NCBI RefSeq assembly: GCF_000178975.2
Contig: NC_015064.1
Location: forward strand, 1,612,001-1,676,000
Length of the DNA stretch: 64,000 nt
Reading direction: 5' to 3'
From: Granulicella tundricola MP5ACTX9
Lineage (GTDB): Bacteria; Acidobacteriota; Terriglobia; Terriglobales; Acidobacteriaceae
Position numbers and translations under genes: made by a program
Shown: one piece after another, positions 9,149-17,615 of the stretch
Numbering within the stretch: the first letter of the stretch is position 1
Layout of the letters: each line of letters begins with the position of its first letter
Notes under the pieces: generated by a model
The model's input: only the letters and a program-made list of their open reading frames with translations
Database searches by the model: none
What the model was told of the DNA's origin: nothing

Positions 9149-10918
9149 TCAGGTTGATGAGTAGACGCGGGGGCGGGGTTTGATCCACTGGGTGTCTACT
9201 TCTTCGTAGGTGATCTTGGGGGCTCCGTCGACGAAGGCGGCCTTGGTGGTTTTGAGGAACTGTTCGTCGTTGCGGTTGGGGAAGTCCGGTTTGTAGTGGG
9301 CTCCGCGGGATTCGTCGCGCTGGCGTGCGCCCTGGACGATGACGCGGGCGAGCTCCAGCATGTTGTAGAGCTGGCGGGTGAAGGCGAAGCTGGTGTTGGC
9401 CCACTGGGACTTGTCGGAGAGGTTGATGTTCTTGTAGCGGGCGAGAAGTTCTACGATTTTTGCGTCCGCTTCATCAAGGCCGGCGTTGTAACGAACGATG
9501 GTGGCGTGCTTGGTCATGGTCTCGCCGAGTTCGCGCCAGAGCTTGAAGGGATTCTCCGTGCCAGGGTTGTTGATGAGCTTGTTGTTGAGGGTCTTCTGGC
9601 GGGCGAGCTCGGCGGCGTGGCCTCCGTCGCCTACCTGGGCGGGAAGGGACTTCGCGTAGGCTACGGCGTTGGGGCCGGAGAGCAGGCCGGCGTAGATGCA
9701 GGAGAGCAGGGAGTTGGCACCGAGGCGGTTGGCTCCGTGGATGCTGTAGTCGGCTTCACCGGCGGCGAAGATGCCGGGGATGTTGGTCTTCTGGTCGAAG
9801 TCTACCCAGAGGCCGCCCATGGTGTAGTGGACGCCGGGGAAGATCTTCATGGGGACTTCGCGGGGATCATCTCCGACGAACTTCTCGTAGATCTCCAGGA
9901 TGCCTTCGAGCTTGTGGAGGCGTTCCTTGGGGAGGTGGGTGAGGTCTAGGTAGACCATGGGCTGGCCGTCGATGCCCATCTGGTCTTCGTAGACGATCTT
10001 GAAGATCTCGCGCGTGGCGATGTCGCGGGGGACGAGGTTGCCGTACTTGGGGTAACGCTCTTCCAGGAAGTAGTAACGGTCGGCCTCGGGGATCGACTTG
10101 GCGACGCGCTTTTCGTTGCGGTCGCGTGGGACCCAGACGCGGCCGCCTTCACCGCGGGCGGACTCCGACATGAGGCGGAGCTTGTCTTCCCCGGGGATGG
10201 CGGTGGGGTGGACCTGGATGAACTCGCCGTTGGCGTAGAAGGCTCCCTGCTGGTAGAGGGCGGACTGGGCGGAGCCGGTGCAGACGACGGAGTTGGTGGA
10301 CTTGCCGAAGATGGCTCCGTTGCCGCCAGTGCAGATGATCACCGCATCGCAAGGGAAGGTGCGGGTCTCCATGGAGCGGAGGTCCATGGCGCAGATGCCG
10401 CGGCAGACTCCGTTGTCGTCGAGGACTGCGGAGAGGAACTCCCAGCCTTCGTACTTGGTGACCTTGCCTTCGGACTCGTGGCGGCGGACCTGCTCGTCGA
10501 GGCCGTAGAGGAGCTGCTGGCCGGTGGTCGCGCCTGCGAAGGCGGTGCGCTGGTAGAGCGTGCCTCCGAAGCGGCGGAAGTCCAGCAGACCTTCCGGCGT
10601 GCGGTTGAAGGGTACGCCCATGCGGTCCAGGAGGTCGATGATGGCGGGGCCTTGGGCGGTCATGTTCTTGACGGGGGTCTGGTTGGCGAGGAAGTCGCCG
10701 CCATAGACGGTGTCGTCAAAGTGCTTGAGGACGGAGTCGCCTTCGCCTTTGAGGTCCTTGGCCGCGTTGATGCCGCCCTGGGCGCAGACGGAGTGGGAGC
10801 GCTTGACCGGGACGATGGAGAAGAGGTCGACGATGCCGCCGGACTCTGCGATCTTGATGACGGCGGCGAGACCGGCTAGGCCTCCGCCTACTACGATGAT
10901 GCGGGGTGTTGCTGCCAT
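9149..10918 (-). CDS. sdhA: Succinate dehydrogenase/fumarate reductase flavoprotein subunit
   Basis: SdhA oxidises succinate to fumarate with covalently bound FAD. The 589-aa product begins with the FAD dinucleotide motif VVGGGLAGLAA, then HSVCAQGGINAA (the FAD-histidine region), the substrate loop HPTAIPGEDKLRL...RGEGGRVW, and the C-terminal REL...HYKPDFPNRND block. Its length and features match the large SdhA/FrdA type that pairs with the b558 cytochrome encoded upstream. It is followed at 9 bp by the 41-aa gene. Confidence 0.95.
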   Translation of the reverse strand: MAATPRIIVVGGGLAGLAAVIKIAESGGIVDLFSIVPVKRSHSVCAQGGINAAKDLKGEGDSVLKHFDDTVYGGDFLANQTPVKNMTAQGPAIIDLLDRMGVPFNRTPEGLLDFRRFGGTLYQRTAFAGATTGQQLLYGLDEQVRRHESEGKVTKYEGWEFLSAVLDDNGVCRGICAMDLRSMETRTFPCDAVIICTGGNGAIFGKSTNSVVCTGSAQSALYQQGAFYANGEFIQVHPTAIPGEDKLRLMSESARGEGGRVWVPRDRNEKRVAKSIPEADRYYFLEERYPKYGNLVPRDIATREIFKIVYEDQMGIDGQPMVYLDLTHLPKERLHKLEGILEIYEKFVGDDPREVPMKIFPGVHYTMGGLWVDFDQKTNIPGIFAAGEADYSIHGANRLGANSLLSCIYAGLLSGPNAVAYAKSLPAQVGDGGHAAELARQKTLNNKLINNPGTENPFKLWRELGETMTKHATIVRYNAGLDEADAKIVELLARYKNINLSDKSQWANTSFAFTRQLYNMLELARVIVQGARQRDESRGAHYKPDFPNRNDEQFLKTTKAAFVDGAPKITYEEVDTQWIKPRPRVYSST

Positions 10919-10984
10919 GAGTGTCGTCCTGCTATTACGAATTTGGTCAGATACCGGTGGAAGATTACTTAGTTCACAAAGCAG

Positions 10985-11263
10985 TTAGCGCTCAAAGAAG
11001 AAAATGACGATGCTAGAAAAAAAGAGAACATAACCGAATACAACTAGCGTGCGCCATACACTTTTTGGAAATCTTTGCCGGTGGGCTTGAAACACTGCCG
11101 ATAGATGCTTCCGGGATGACCGTTGCCACAAAACGGTTTGAGGCATTGCATGCTGGCTAACGAGGTCTCGTTCAATTTTCTCCTGAGCCAAGATCCCTAG
11201 AAGTATCCCTAGACAAGCCACATAAAAGTGGGGATGAATGTCATGGATACTCTGTATCTTCAC
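10985..11263 (-). CDS. 92-aa predicted membrane protein between sdhC and sdhA
   Basis: The ORF starts at GTG 11263, overlapping the sdhC stop (GTGA), with GGGAG 8 nt upstream, so translational coupling to sdhC is likely. The product has a hydrophobic stretch FYVACLGILLGILA near residues 13-26, a basic middle, and a C-terminal membrane segment (TLVVFGYVLFFSSIVIFFF). No family is recognised. Base composition is visibly more A/T-rich than the flanking sdh genes, which could mean recent acquisition or weak constraint. Confidence 0.55.
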   Translation of the reverse strand: MKIQSIHDIHPHFYVACLGILLGILAQEKIERDLVSQHAMPQTVLWQRSSRKHLSAVFQAHRQRFPKSVWRTLVVFGYVLFFSSIVIFFFER

Positions 11264-12066
11264 CGAATTTCTCCCGGCTGGGATGGATTGGTTGAGTTTG
11301 GTGGCGCAATGTTTGGTGCTGGTAGTGTGACTCCGGCCGGCTGCTCGGGCATGACATCCTGGGGGACATTGGGGTATTTGTAGACGACGGCGTAGATGCT
11401 GATGAGGCCCATGAGACAGAGGACCGAGCCGATGCCGGCGCAGGCGTAGCCCATGCGTTTGCGGGCCTTGTCGCCGGGGGTGATGCCCCACTTGGCGCAG
11501 AAGAGCCAGATGCCATAGGCGAAGTGCCAGGTGGTGGCGATCATGGCGACGACGTAGATGGCGAGCATCCAGGGGTTGGAGAGCTCGTGCTGGACCTTGG
11601 CAAACGCTGCCCCCGGATGTTCAGGCAATTGAACACCCATGAAGCGCTGGCGGACAACGTGCTGGATGATGTACGCCAGGGCGATGATGCCGGTGACGCG
11701 CTGGGTGATGTACATCCAGTTGCTGGCCCAGGGGTAGACGTTGACGTTGACGCGGCCGCGGAAGCTGATCCAGACGCCATAGAGGGCGTGGAAGGCGAGC
11801 GGGATGAAGATGAGGCCCCACTCCAGAAAGCGGACGAGGGGGAGGGAGTTGAGGAGCTTGACCTGCTGGGCGTAGGCGAGGGGACCGTTCCAGGTTTCGA
11901 AGTTGGAGACGATGTGCTCGACGAGGAAGGCGCCGATGGGGATGATGCCGGAGAGGGAGTGCAGGCGACGCCAGAGGAAGGAGTGGCCCTGGCCGGCGCG
12001 GAGGGGCTTGACACCCTTGTTGCTGCCTGCGAGATCGGGTGGGGCTACGGGTGCGGCGGCGGCCAT
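11260..12066 (-). CDS. sdhC: Succinate dehydrogenase cytochrome b558 subunit
   Basis: This is the membrane anchor of complex II of the five-helix, di-heme b558 type, which does not need SdhD. The 268-aa protein has histidines placed as heme ligands in FLWRRLHSLSG, VEHIVSN, FHALYG, YIIQHVVRQR and WHFAYGIW. The segments around FIPLAFHALYGVWISF and IALAYIIQHVV are membrane spans, with a Pro/Asn-rich tail. It is the first gene of the operon; the 245 bases upstream hold its promoter and a hairpin (12243-12262). Confidence 0.93.
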   Translation of the reverse strand: MAAAAPVAPPDLAGSNKGVKPLRAGQGHSFLWRRLHSLSGIIPIGAFLVEHIVSNFETWNGPLAYAQQVKLLNSLPLVRFLEWGLIFIPLAFHALYGVWISFRGRVNVNVYPWASNWMYITQRVTGIIALAYIIQHVVRQRFMGVQLPEHPGAAFAKVQHELSNPWMLAIYVVAMIATTWHFAYGIWLFCAKWGITPGDKARKRMGYACAGIGSVLCLMGLISIYAVVYKYPNVPQDVMPEQPAGVTLPAPNIAPPNSTNPSQPGEIR

Positions 12067-12313
12067 GGGGACTCCTTGAGGCTGATGGGTGCTGGTTTGT
12101 TGCTCAAATGTTCGGCAGTGTGATTATTCCGCTGGTAGAGGACGGTGGTCAACAAAACTGTCGCTTTCGTGCGGTAATCGATTCGGTTGTGCGATTTTGT
12201 GATTCTGGCAGGGTAGCCGCTGGGGCAGGGGTAGGAAAGCGGTCGATTGCTTCCGCAATCGATACCCCACCCTGCCGCGATGAAACTGCGTCGAGGATGG
12301 GGCACCCGACGTG

Positions 12314-12946
12314 TCAGTGAGGAAGTTTGGGGAGGAGGTCGCGGAGGGCTCGACCGCGGTGGCTGAGGGTGAGGCGGGTTGCGGGGTCTAGTTCGGCCAT
12401 CGTTTGGTTGGTTTCCGGAACCAGGAAGTAGGGGTCGTAGCCGAAGCCTTCTTTGCCTTGGGGGGATTCAAGCAGAATGCCTTCAAGGGAGCCGGTGCCG
12501 TTGGCGATGATCTCTCCGTTGCGGGCGGCGGCTATGACGCAGCGGTAGCGGGCTCGGCGTTGAACTCCGGTGAGGTGGGCTGCGCGAGCCTGGAGGGCCT
12601 GGTTGTTGCGGTCGTCCTTTGTCTGGCCGGGCGTGGCGGGGAAGTTTTCGTCTTCTGCGAAGCGGGCGGAGCGGACTCCGGGAGCTCCTGCGAGGGCGTC
12701 GAGTTCTATGCCAGAGTCGTCTGCGAGGACGATCTGGTCTGGCGCGAGGACGGAGTAGGCGAGGGCCTTGATGCAGGCGTTGCCTTCGAAGGTGGGGGCG
12801 TCTTCGATGGGCTCGGGGATCGACGAGAGGTTAGAGACGGGGAGGATGGTGACTGTGCCGGTTTGGTCTTCTTGATTCGCTGCGGCGTGGGCGAAGTCGC
12901 GGAGCTTGCCGGGGTTGGAGGTGGCGATGTAGAGAGTGAGGGGCAA
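12314..12946 (-). CDS. rdgB: XTP/dITP diphosphatase (RdgB/HAM1)
   Basis: RdgB removes non-canonical purine triphosphates (XTP, dITP) from the nucleotide pool. The 210-aa product has the nucleotide-binding TSNPGKLRDF at the start, DDSGIELDALAGAPGVRSAR with the catalytic Asp, GFGYDPYF, and the C-terminal LSHRGRAL signature. It lies 5 bp after the DUF4375 gene on the same strand, suggesting a two-gene operon. Confidence 0.93.
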   Translation of the reverse strand: MPLTLYIATSNPGKLRDFAHAAANQEDQTGTVTILPVSNLSSIPEPIEDAPTFEGNACIKALAYSVLAPDQIVLADDSGIELDALAGAPGVRSARFAEDENFPATPGQTKDDRNNQALQARAAHLTGVQRRARYRCVIAAARNGEIIANGTGSLEGILLESPQGKEGFGYDPYFLVPETNQTMAELDPATRLTLSHRGRALRDLLPKLPH

Positions 12947-12951
12947 AAGCG

Positions 12952-13404
12952 CTAGGCTCCCTTGCCGAGGTTCTTGACGAACTCATTAGCTACTTTTTCA
13001 AAGCCTCCGTTTTCAGTGTCGATGGCTTCGGCGAACTGCTGGTCGAGGGGTGCGAGGTAGCGCTCCGGGACTTGGGCGAGGCGCTGCTGACGCTCAGCGA
13101 GATCAAGCGGATAGCCTGTGCCGAGGAGCTTGATGGCAGCCTCCACGGCTTCAGCGGCTTTGATCATGCCGAGCTCCTGGAAGCCGAAGACGGCCTCCGG
13201 CGCGAGGATGCCGGAGCTGTTCATGAAGAGCTGATGGAAGCCTCCGTTGACGGCCTCCGCCTGGACGAAGTGCGCGGCGCAGAGGATGCCGGCGGGCTGC
13301 GCGGCGGAGGCGTAGCTGAGGAGGAAGGCGCTGGGTCCGTCGTAGATGTTGATATCGTCCCAGACGGTGTCCATGAGGACGGTGTAGCTCTGCTCGTTTT
13401 CCAT
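12952..13404 (-). CDS. DMP19/DUF4375-domain protein
   Basis: A 150-aa soluble protein with the DUF4375 core (CAAHFVQAEAVNGGFHQLF, then NSSGILAPEAVFGFQELGM). DMP19-like proteins are linked to DNA mimicry and regulation in some bacteria, but that role is not established for most members, so no function is assigned. It sits immediately upstream of rdgB. The ATG is at 13404; no strong ribosome-binding site is visible. Confidence 0.75.
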   Translation of the reverse strand: MENEQSYTVLMDTVWDDINIYDGPSAFLLSYASAAQPAGILCAAHFVQAEAVNGGFHQLFMNSSGILAPEAVFGFQELGMIKAAEAVEAAIKLLGTGYPLDLAERQQRLAQVPERYLAPLDQQFAEAIDTENGGFEKVANEFVKNLGKGA

Positions 13405-13458
13405 ATGGGACTACTGTAATGCTCCGTTTCACCGAAGGGCCGATGGGCGGTGGAAAAA

Positions 13459-14943
13459 TTATTGCGAGATGCGGAAGCGGATGAAGGCAACGGCCGAGAA
13501 GGGCGTGCGGCCGTAGGTGGAGACGAGTGGGTCCGGGGCTCGGTAAAGGGTGAACTGGGCTCCGGGTGCGGCGAGGAGATGAGGGGCGATGCGGTACTGG
13601 CGGTCGTAGCCGAGGGAGTAGGCCTGGACGTGGCCGAGGGTGATCTCGGGCGGGTTGGGGTTGGTGGGGTACTGGTCGAGCAGGAGTTCGCTGGTGCGGT
13701 CTGCGAACTCGACGCGGGTCCATGCGAAGTTGTTGGTTCGGAAGTTGAGGAGGGATTCAGCGAGGTAGCTGTTTTCAATGCTGCCGTCTTTGAGGGACTT
13801 GGTGCGGCCCCAGATGAAGGTGTTGGACCAGTTGCTGTCCTTGCGCGGGCGGTTGTACATGACGGAGGCGGTTTGGCGGCCCTGGTCTTCGCCGGGGTGG
13901 AGGGCCTCCGGGCTGGTGATGTGGGCGATGCTGTACTGGGCGGAGAGATTGGCGGTTGGGACCCAGGTGATGCGGGTGGAGTAGCTATCGACGGCGTGGC
14001 CGTTGGGGGATGGGGCAAAGTGCCAGCGGGCTTCGGTGGGCTCGGCCCCGTGGAAGCCGGAGCCTTCTATGCGGAGGGTCTTGTAGGTCAGCCCGGCGGT
14101 GAAGACGTTGAAGGCGATGTGGGTGGAGTCTTCCTGGTGGTGGCCGAGGGCGGCAATGGGATCTTCGGACGCGGAGAGCCGGTGGGGGTAGGCGGTGGGG
14201 CCGATGGCGGGGTCGCCGACGGGGGCGGCGTAGAGGCTGAGGAGGGAATGCTTGCTGAGGTGGAGATCGTAGAGGGCGGCTAGTTCCATGACGAAGTCGT
14301 GTGGGTGCTGGCCGTCTACGATGGCTTTGCCATTGGCGGTCTCGCCCTGCTGGAAGAGCTCGGGGTAGAAGCCCTGCTGGACAGTGGCGGGCTCGATGCT
14401 GAGCATTGAGCGCAGGGTGAACTGGCCTTGATGGCTGCCGAGGTTCAGGCTATGCATGCCCATGGGCATGACCCAGTTGGTGGAGAAGAGCTTATCCGTG
14501 CCGCGATGGTCCGGCGTGATGCAGGCGGCGGCGATCTCTGTGCAGACGGCGGCTGGGGGCGGTGTGGGGGTGCCGGTGGCGTGCTGCTGGATGTCGGCGA
14601 GGAAGGCGTCGCCGTGGAGCATGAGGGACCAGCCGCGGCGTGGGGTGGCGGACATCCACATGCGCATGGGTTCGGAGGGCGTCTCAATGGTGGTGCCGGA
14701 GGAGCTGTGCTGGAGGATGGAGTCGATGAGGGTTGTGGCGGGCTTCATCATCGAGTTCATGGACATGCTGGAGTCAGTCATGTCCATGCCGGGCATGTCC
14801 TGCATGGGCTTTTGCTGCTTGGGAGCCTGGGCGGGCGGGTGCATCTCCATGCCGGGCATGTTTGGCATGGGGGATTGCTGGGCCTGAGAGACGGAGAGGC
14901 AGAGGAGCGCGGAGGCGCTGGCGAGCAGGTGCTGGAGCTTCAT
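13459..14943 (-). CDS. Exported Met-rich protein, probable outer-membrane barrel
   Basis: The 494-aa protein has a signal peptide (MKLQHLLASASALLCLSVSQAQ) and then a methionine-rich segment with repeated MPxMPGMxM-type motifs (PMPNMPGMEM, MQDMPGMDM, SMSMNSMM), a pattern typical of Cu(I)-binding proteins. The rest is rich in aromatic beta-strand-like segments and ends in Phe-containing FRISQ, suggesting an outer-membrane barrel. ATG 14943 is chosen over the longer frame (to 14997) because the signal sequence starts there and AGGA precedes it. The copper link is inference from Met content and the Cys-rich neighbour. Confidence 0.6.
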   Translation of the reverse strand: MKLQHLLASASALLCLSVSQAQQSPMPNMPGMEMHPPAQAPKQQKPMQDMPGMDMTDSSMSMNSMMKPATTLIDSILQHSSSGTTIETPSEPMRMWMSATPRRGWSLMLHGDAFLADIQQHATGTPTPPPAAVCTEIAAACITPDHRGTDKLFSTNWVMPMGMHSLNLGSHQGQFTLRSMLSIEPATVQQGFYPELFQQGETANGKAIVDGQHPHDFVMELAALYDLHLSKHSLLSLYAAPVGDPAIGPTAYPHRLSASEDPIAALGHHQEDSTHIAFNVFTAGLTYKTLRIEGSGFHGAEPTEARWHFAPSPNGHAVDSYSTRITWVPTANLSAQYSIAHITSPEALHPGEDQGRQTASVMYNRPRKDSNWSNTFIWGRTKSLKDGSIENSYLAESLLNFRTNNFAWTRVEFADRTSELLLDQYPTNPNPPEITLGHVQAYSLGYDRQYRIAPHLLAAPGAQFTLYRAPDPLVSTYGRTPFSAVAFIRFRISQ

Positions 14944-15022
14944 GAGGAGTCCTGAGGTGGAAAGGTCGTTCGATGACGGAGGGGCTCGCAGACGCACTGC
15001 GGCCAGGTCAGCGGGACGAGCT

Positions 15023-15403
15023 TCAGATCCTCAGGATGGGATGGAGAGGTGGGCGGAGCTGGATCGATGCGGATGCTTGTGAGGGGGCATCGGTCTTCAT
15101 GGTGAGCGTTGGGAGCGCCGTGGTCAGGTTCGATGATGGGGCAGGGAGGGCGTAGGAGGCCAACGAGATCTGCTGTGCCGGCGGCAGGGGCGCTACACAG
15201 CAAAGAGCCGCAACGGACTGGGTGGATTGGGGGCAGCACTCAGCGCAATGGGCAGCGGGCGGCATGGCCATCATGCTTGCAGTGGGTTGCATGGCGGCGG
15301 AGCAGGGGACCACGGCGATGACGAGGGCGAGGAGACAGAGCAGGGACGACACGATCCAGCGGAAGGTGCTGGAGCGGGAGGCCGGGTTCTTCTGCAATGC
15401 CAT
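15023..15403 (-). CDS. Small exported Cys-rich protein
   Basis: This 126-aa protein has an N-terminal hydrophobic segment (WIVSSLLCLLALVIAVVPC) and then a short His/Cys cluster (AAHCAECCP, followed by ALCCVAP), with Met-containing stretches MMAMPP. It lies 79 bp upstream of the Met-rich protein gene on the same strand, so the two are probably co-expressed. The residues suggest soft-metal binding, possibly copper, but no family is recognised. ATG 15403 is chosen at the start of the signal-like segment; the frame is open to 15439. Confidence 0.55.
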   Translation of the reverse strand: MALQKNPASRSSTFRWIVSSLLCLLALVIAVVPCSAAMQPTASMMAMPPAAHCAECCPQSTQSVAALCCVAPLPPAQQISLASYALPAPSSNLTTALPTLTMKTDAPSQASASIQLRPPLHPILRI

Positions 15404-15455
15404 GCACCCAGTATAGGAGCATTCGAGCGAAAGGTTCAAAGAGCCACAGGGCGGG

Positions 15456-16223
15456 TCACTTTGGGGGTGCCTGAGTGGTTGGGGCTGCTGCCTTCAACAG
15501 GATGATATCGACGCGGCGATTCTGGGCTCGGCCGGCGTCCGTGGCGTTGTCTGCGATGGGGCGGAACTCGGCGTCGCCTGCGGCTGAGACCTGGGCGGGG
15601 TCGACGGCGTTCTGGGCGATGAGCAGGCGCGTGATGGTGGCGGCGCGTGCGGTGGAGAGCTCCCAGTTGGTGGCGAACTGCGTGGTGTGGATGGGGATGT
15701 TATCGGTGTGGCCTTCCACGCGCATGGACTGGCGAGGGAGTGCGGCGGCTACGGTCTGGAGGACGGCCAGGGCTTCCGGGCGGACGTCTGCCGAGCCGGA
15801 GGCGAAGAAGCCGGCCTCGCGCAGGGAGACGACGAGGCCGTCGCCGGTGGCGCGTACGCTGACGGCGTCGCTGGTGAGCTGCTTCTTTTCCACCTGGGCT
15901 TTGACGACCTCCTTGAGTCTGATCTCGGTGGCTTCAGCGGACTCTGCCGCACTGGGGACGGGCAGGGCGATGGGAGCGGTGGCGAGGTTGAGGGACGAGT
16001 TGCCGTCGGTGGTGATGGGCGGGGTCTTGGAGTGCTGGTCGAAGATGCCGTTGTGCATGAAGGCGGACTGCACGGCGTGGGCGAGCATGACCTGCTTGCG
16101 CTTGTCGTTCTGGCCGGAGGCGAAGAGGACGACGAAGAAGGCGAAGAGGAGCGTGATGAAATCGGCATAGGAGACGAGCCAGCGTTCGTGGTTGACGTGC
16201 TCGGGATGCTTCTTCTTGCTCAT
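15456..16223 (-). CDS. motB: Flagellar motor stator protein MotB
   Basis: MotB forms the ion-conducting stator with MotA and anchors it to peptidoglycan. The 255-aa protein has a single membrane helix with the ion-binding Asp (WLVSYADFITLLFAFFVVLFA) and a C-terminal OmpA-like domain (VEGHTDNIPI, NWELSTARAATITRLLI and QNRRVDI). The start is 8 bp after motA, so they form one transcription unit. Confidence 0.93.
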   Translation of the reverse strand: MSKKKHPEHVNHERWLVSYADFITLLFAFFVVLFASGQNDKRKQVMLAHAVQSAFMHNGIFDQHSKTPPITTDGNSSLNLATAPIALPVPSAAESAEATEIRLKEVVKAQVEKKQLTSDAVSVRATGDGLVVSLREAGFFASGSADVRPEALAVLQTVAAALPRQSMRVEGHTDNIPIHTTQFATNWELSTARAATITRLLIAQNAVDPAQVSAAGDAEFRPIADNATDAGRAQNRRVDIILLKAAAPTTQAPPK

Positions 16224-16231
16224 GGGTCTCC

Positions 16232-17017
16232 TTAGGCTTCGGCGGGTTTGCTTGCGCTCTCAGCGCCGGGCTTGCTTTCAAAGAGGAAGGTGCGGAGCTT
16301 GGTCTCGATCATGCGCGGGTTCATACCTTCCAGGATGGAGCAGACGCCTTCCAGCATCATCTCCTTGAGCATGACCTCTTCGGCATGGCGGAACTTCAGC
16401 TTGCCGGCGGCAGGGAGGCAGATGAGGTTGGCGACGGCGACGCCGTAGATGGTGGCGACGAAGGCGGTGGCGATGCCGCGGCCGACCTCATCGATGTTGT
16501 CCAGAGACTTCATGACCTGGATGAGGCCGAGCACGGCTCCGATGATGCCGACGGTGGGGGAGTAGCCGCCCATGGCTTCAAAGACGGCGGGGATTTTTTC
16601 TTCGATGGTGCTCTTGTTGTCGAGCTCAAGCTGCATAATCTTGCGAAGCTCGCTGGGTTCTGTGCCGTCGACAGCGAGCATGAGGGCTTGCTTGAGGAAG
16701 GGATCGTGTACGGCGGCGAGCTCTGCGTCGAGCGAGACGATGCCGCTTTTGCGGGCCTTGTTGGCGAAGTCCACGATCTGGGCGAGGACGGCTTCACCGT
16801 CATGACCCTTATGCAGGAAGACCTTGACGATCTGCTTCATGGCGGCCAAGAAGATATTCATAGGGAACTGCAGCATGACCGCGCCGATGGTGCCGCCGAG
16901 CACGATCATGGCGGCGGTGGGCTGCGTGATCTGCGCGATGCTGCCGCCTTCAATCATCATGCCGGCGAGAATGCCGGCCAGCGCGAGTACGATACCGCCA
17001 ATGCTGGCGAGGTCCAT
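16232..17017 (-). CDS. motA: Flagellar motor stator protein MotA (PomA-like)
   Basis: MotA/PomA contributes four membrane helices to the stator and contacts the rotor. The 261-aa protein begins with the GGIVLALAGILAGMMIEGG helix and has the TAAMIVLGGTIGAVMLQFP stretch, the cytoplasmic domain, then PTVGIIGAVLGLIQVM and GIATAFVATIYGVAVANL, which line the channel. The order flbD-motA-motB is standard for FlbD-containing flagellar loci. The coupling ion is not determined by what I can see. Confidence 0.93.
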   Translation of the reverse strand: MDLASIGGIVLALAGILAGMMIEGGSIAQITQPTAAMIVLGGTIGAVMLQFPMNIFLAAMKQIVKVFLHKGHDGEAVLAQIVDFANKARKSGIVSLDAELAAVHDPFLKQALMLAVDGTEPSELRKIMQLELDNKSTIEEKIPAVFEAMGGYSPTVGIIGAVLGLIQVMKSLDNIDEVGRGIATAFVATIYGVAVANLICLPAAGKLKFRHAEEVMLKEMMLEGVCSILEGMNPRMIETKLRTFLFESKPGAESASKPAEA

Positions 17018-17086
17018 GGTTTCAGCTCCTGAAAGGGTTCCGGACTGGTGCGAAAAGGTTCACGAGAAGAGGGCTGTCAGTTGGGG

Positions 17087-17365
17087 CTAGCAATCCGAGT
17101 CGTGCTTGGGATGAGCATGTGCGTGCTTGTGGGCGAGGTCGTCTGTCTTGGCGAAGAGGGCTGAAGCTGCGTCCGGCCATGCGGTGCGGAGGACGCTGCC
17201 GCGCCAGGCGAGCATGCGCGCAATGAGCTCGTCACAGGACTCACGCACGATGAGCTTTTCTCCGGTGACTAAGGTGATGGTGGTGTCGGGTGCAGGCTCG
17301 GCGAAGCGGATGAGGTCGCAGTTGAGGATGAGCCGGTGCCCGTTCAAGCGTGTCAGGTCGATCAT
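17087..17365 (-). CDS. flbD: Flagellar FlbD family protein
   Basis: A small flagellar protein of the FlbD family (92 aa) with the hallmark MIDLTRLNGHRLILNCDLI start, then TLVTGEKLIVRESCDELIARML and a His-rich end. GGAGG lies just upstream of ATG 17365. Further upstream on the minus strand is GCCGATAA (17389-17396), a perfect sigma-28 -10 element, but no convincing -35 is seen. It heads the motility operon with motA and motB. Confidence 0.88.
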   Translation of the reverse strand: MIDLTRLNGHRLILNCDLIRFAEPAPDTTITLVTGEKLIVRESCDELIARMLAWRGSVLRTAWPDAASALFAKTDDLAHKHAHAHPKHDSDC

Positions 17366-17463
17366 TGAGAGGATGCCTCCTATGGGGCTTATCGGCTCAT
17401 AAAGGGATGGCGAGAGTCACCTATACAAGTGATTGCGAAATGAAGGGCGGGGAGAGGAAAACC

Positions 17464-17490
17464 TAAAGTCGCACCGGTCCACGCCGATGG
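17464..17490 (+). promoter_or_regulatory. Sigma-28 (FliA) promoter of flagellin
   Basis: TAAAGTCG (17464-17471), an 11-nt spacer and GCCGATGG (17483-17490) match the flagellar sigma-28 consensus TAAAGTTT-N11-GCCGATAA. It would start transcription near 17497 and give a roughly 120-nt leader before the fliC ATG at 17616. Confidence 0.85.
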
Positions 17491-17615
17491 AGTGGTTGAA
17501 CGCGAAGCCATCCGCAAGCTGCGGGGAGCCGGTCAGAGCAGCAACTGAACGATCTCCTGCAAGGACCCGGGACAGGCGGCGCGGCACCTTAAACCGAGTC
17601 ACAGGAGCGGACTAT

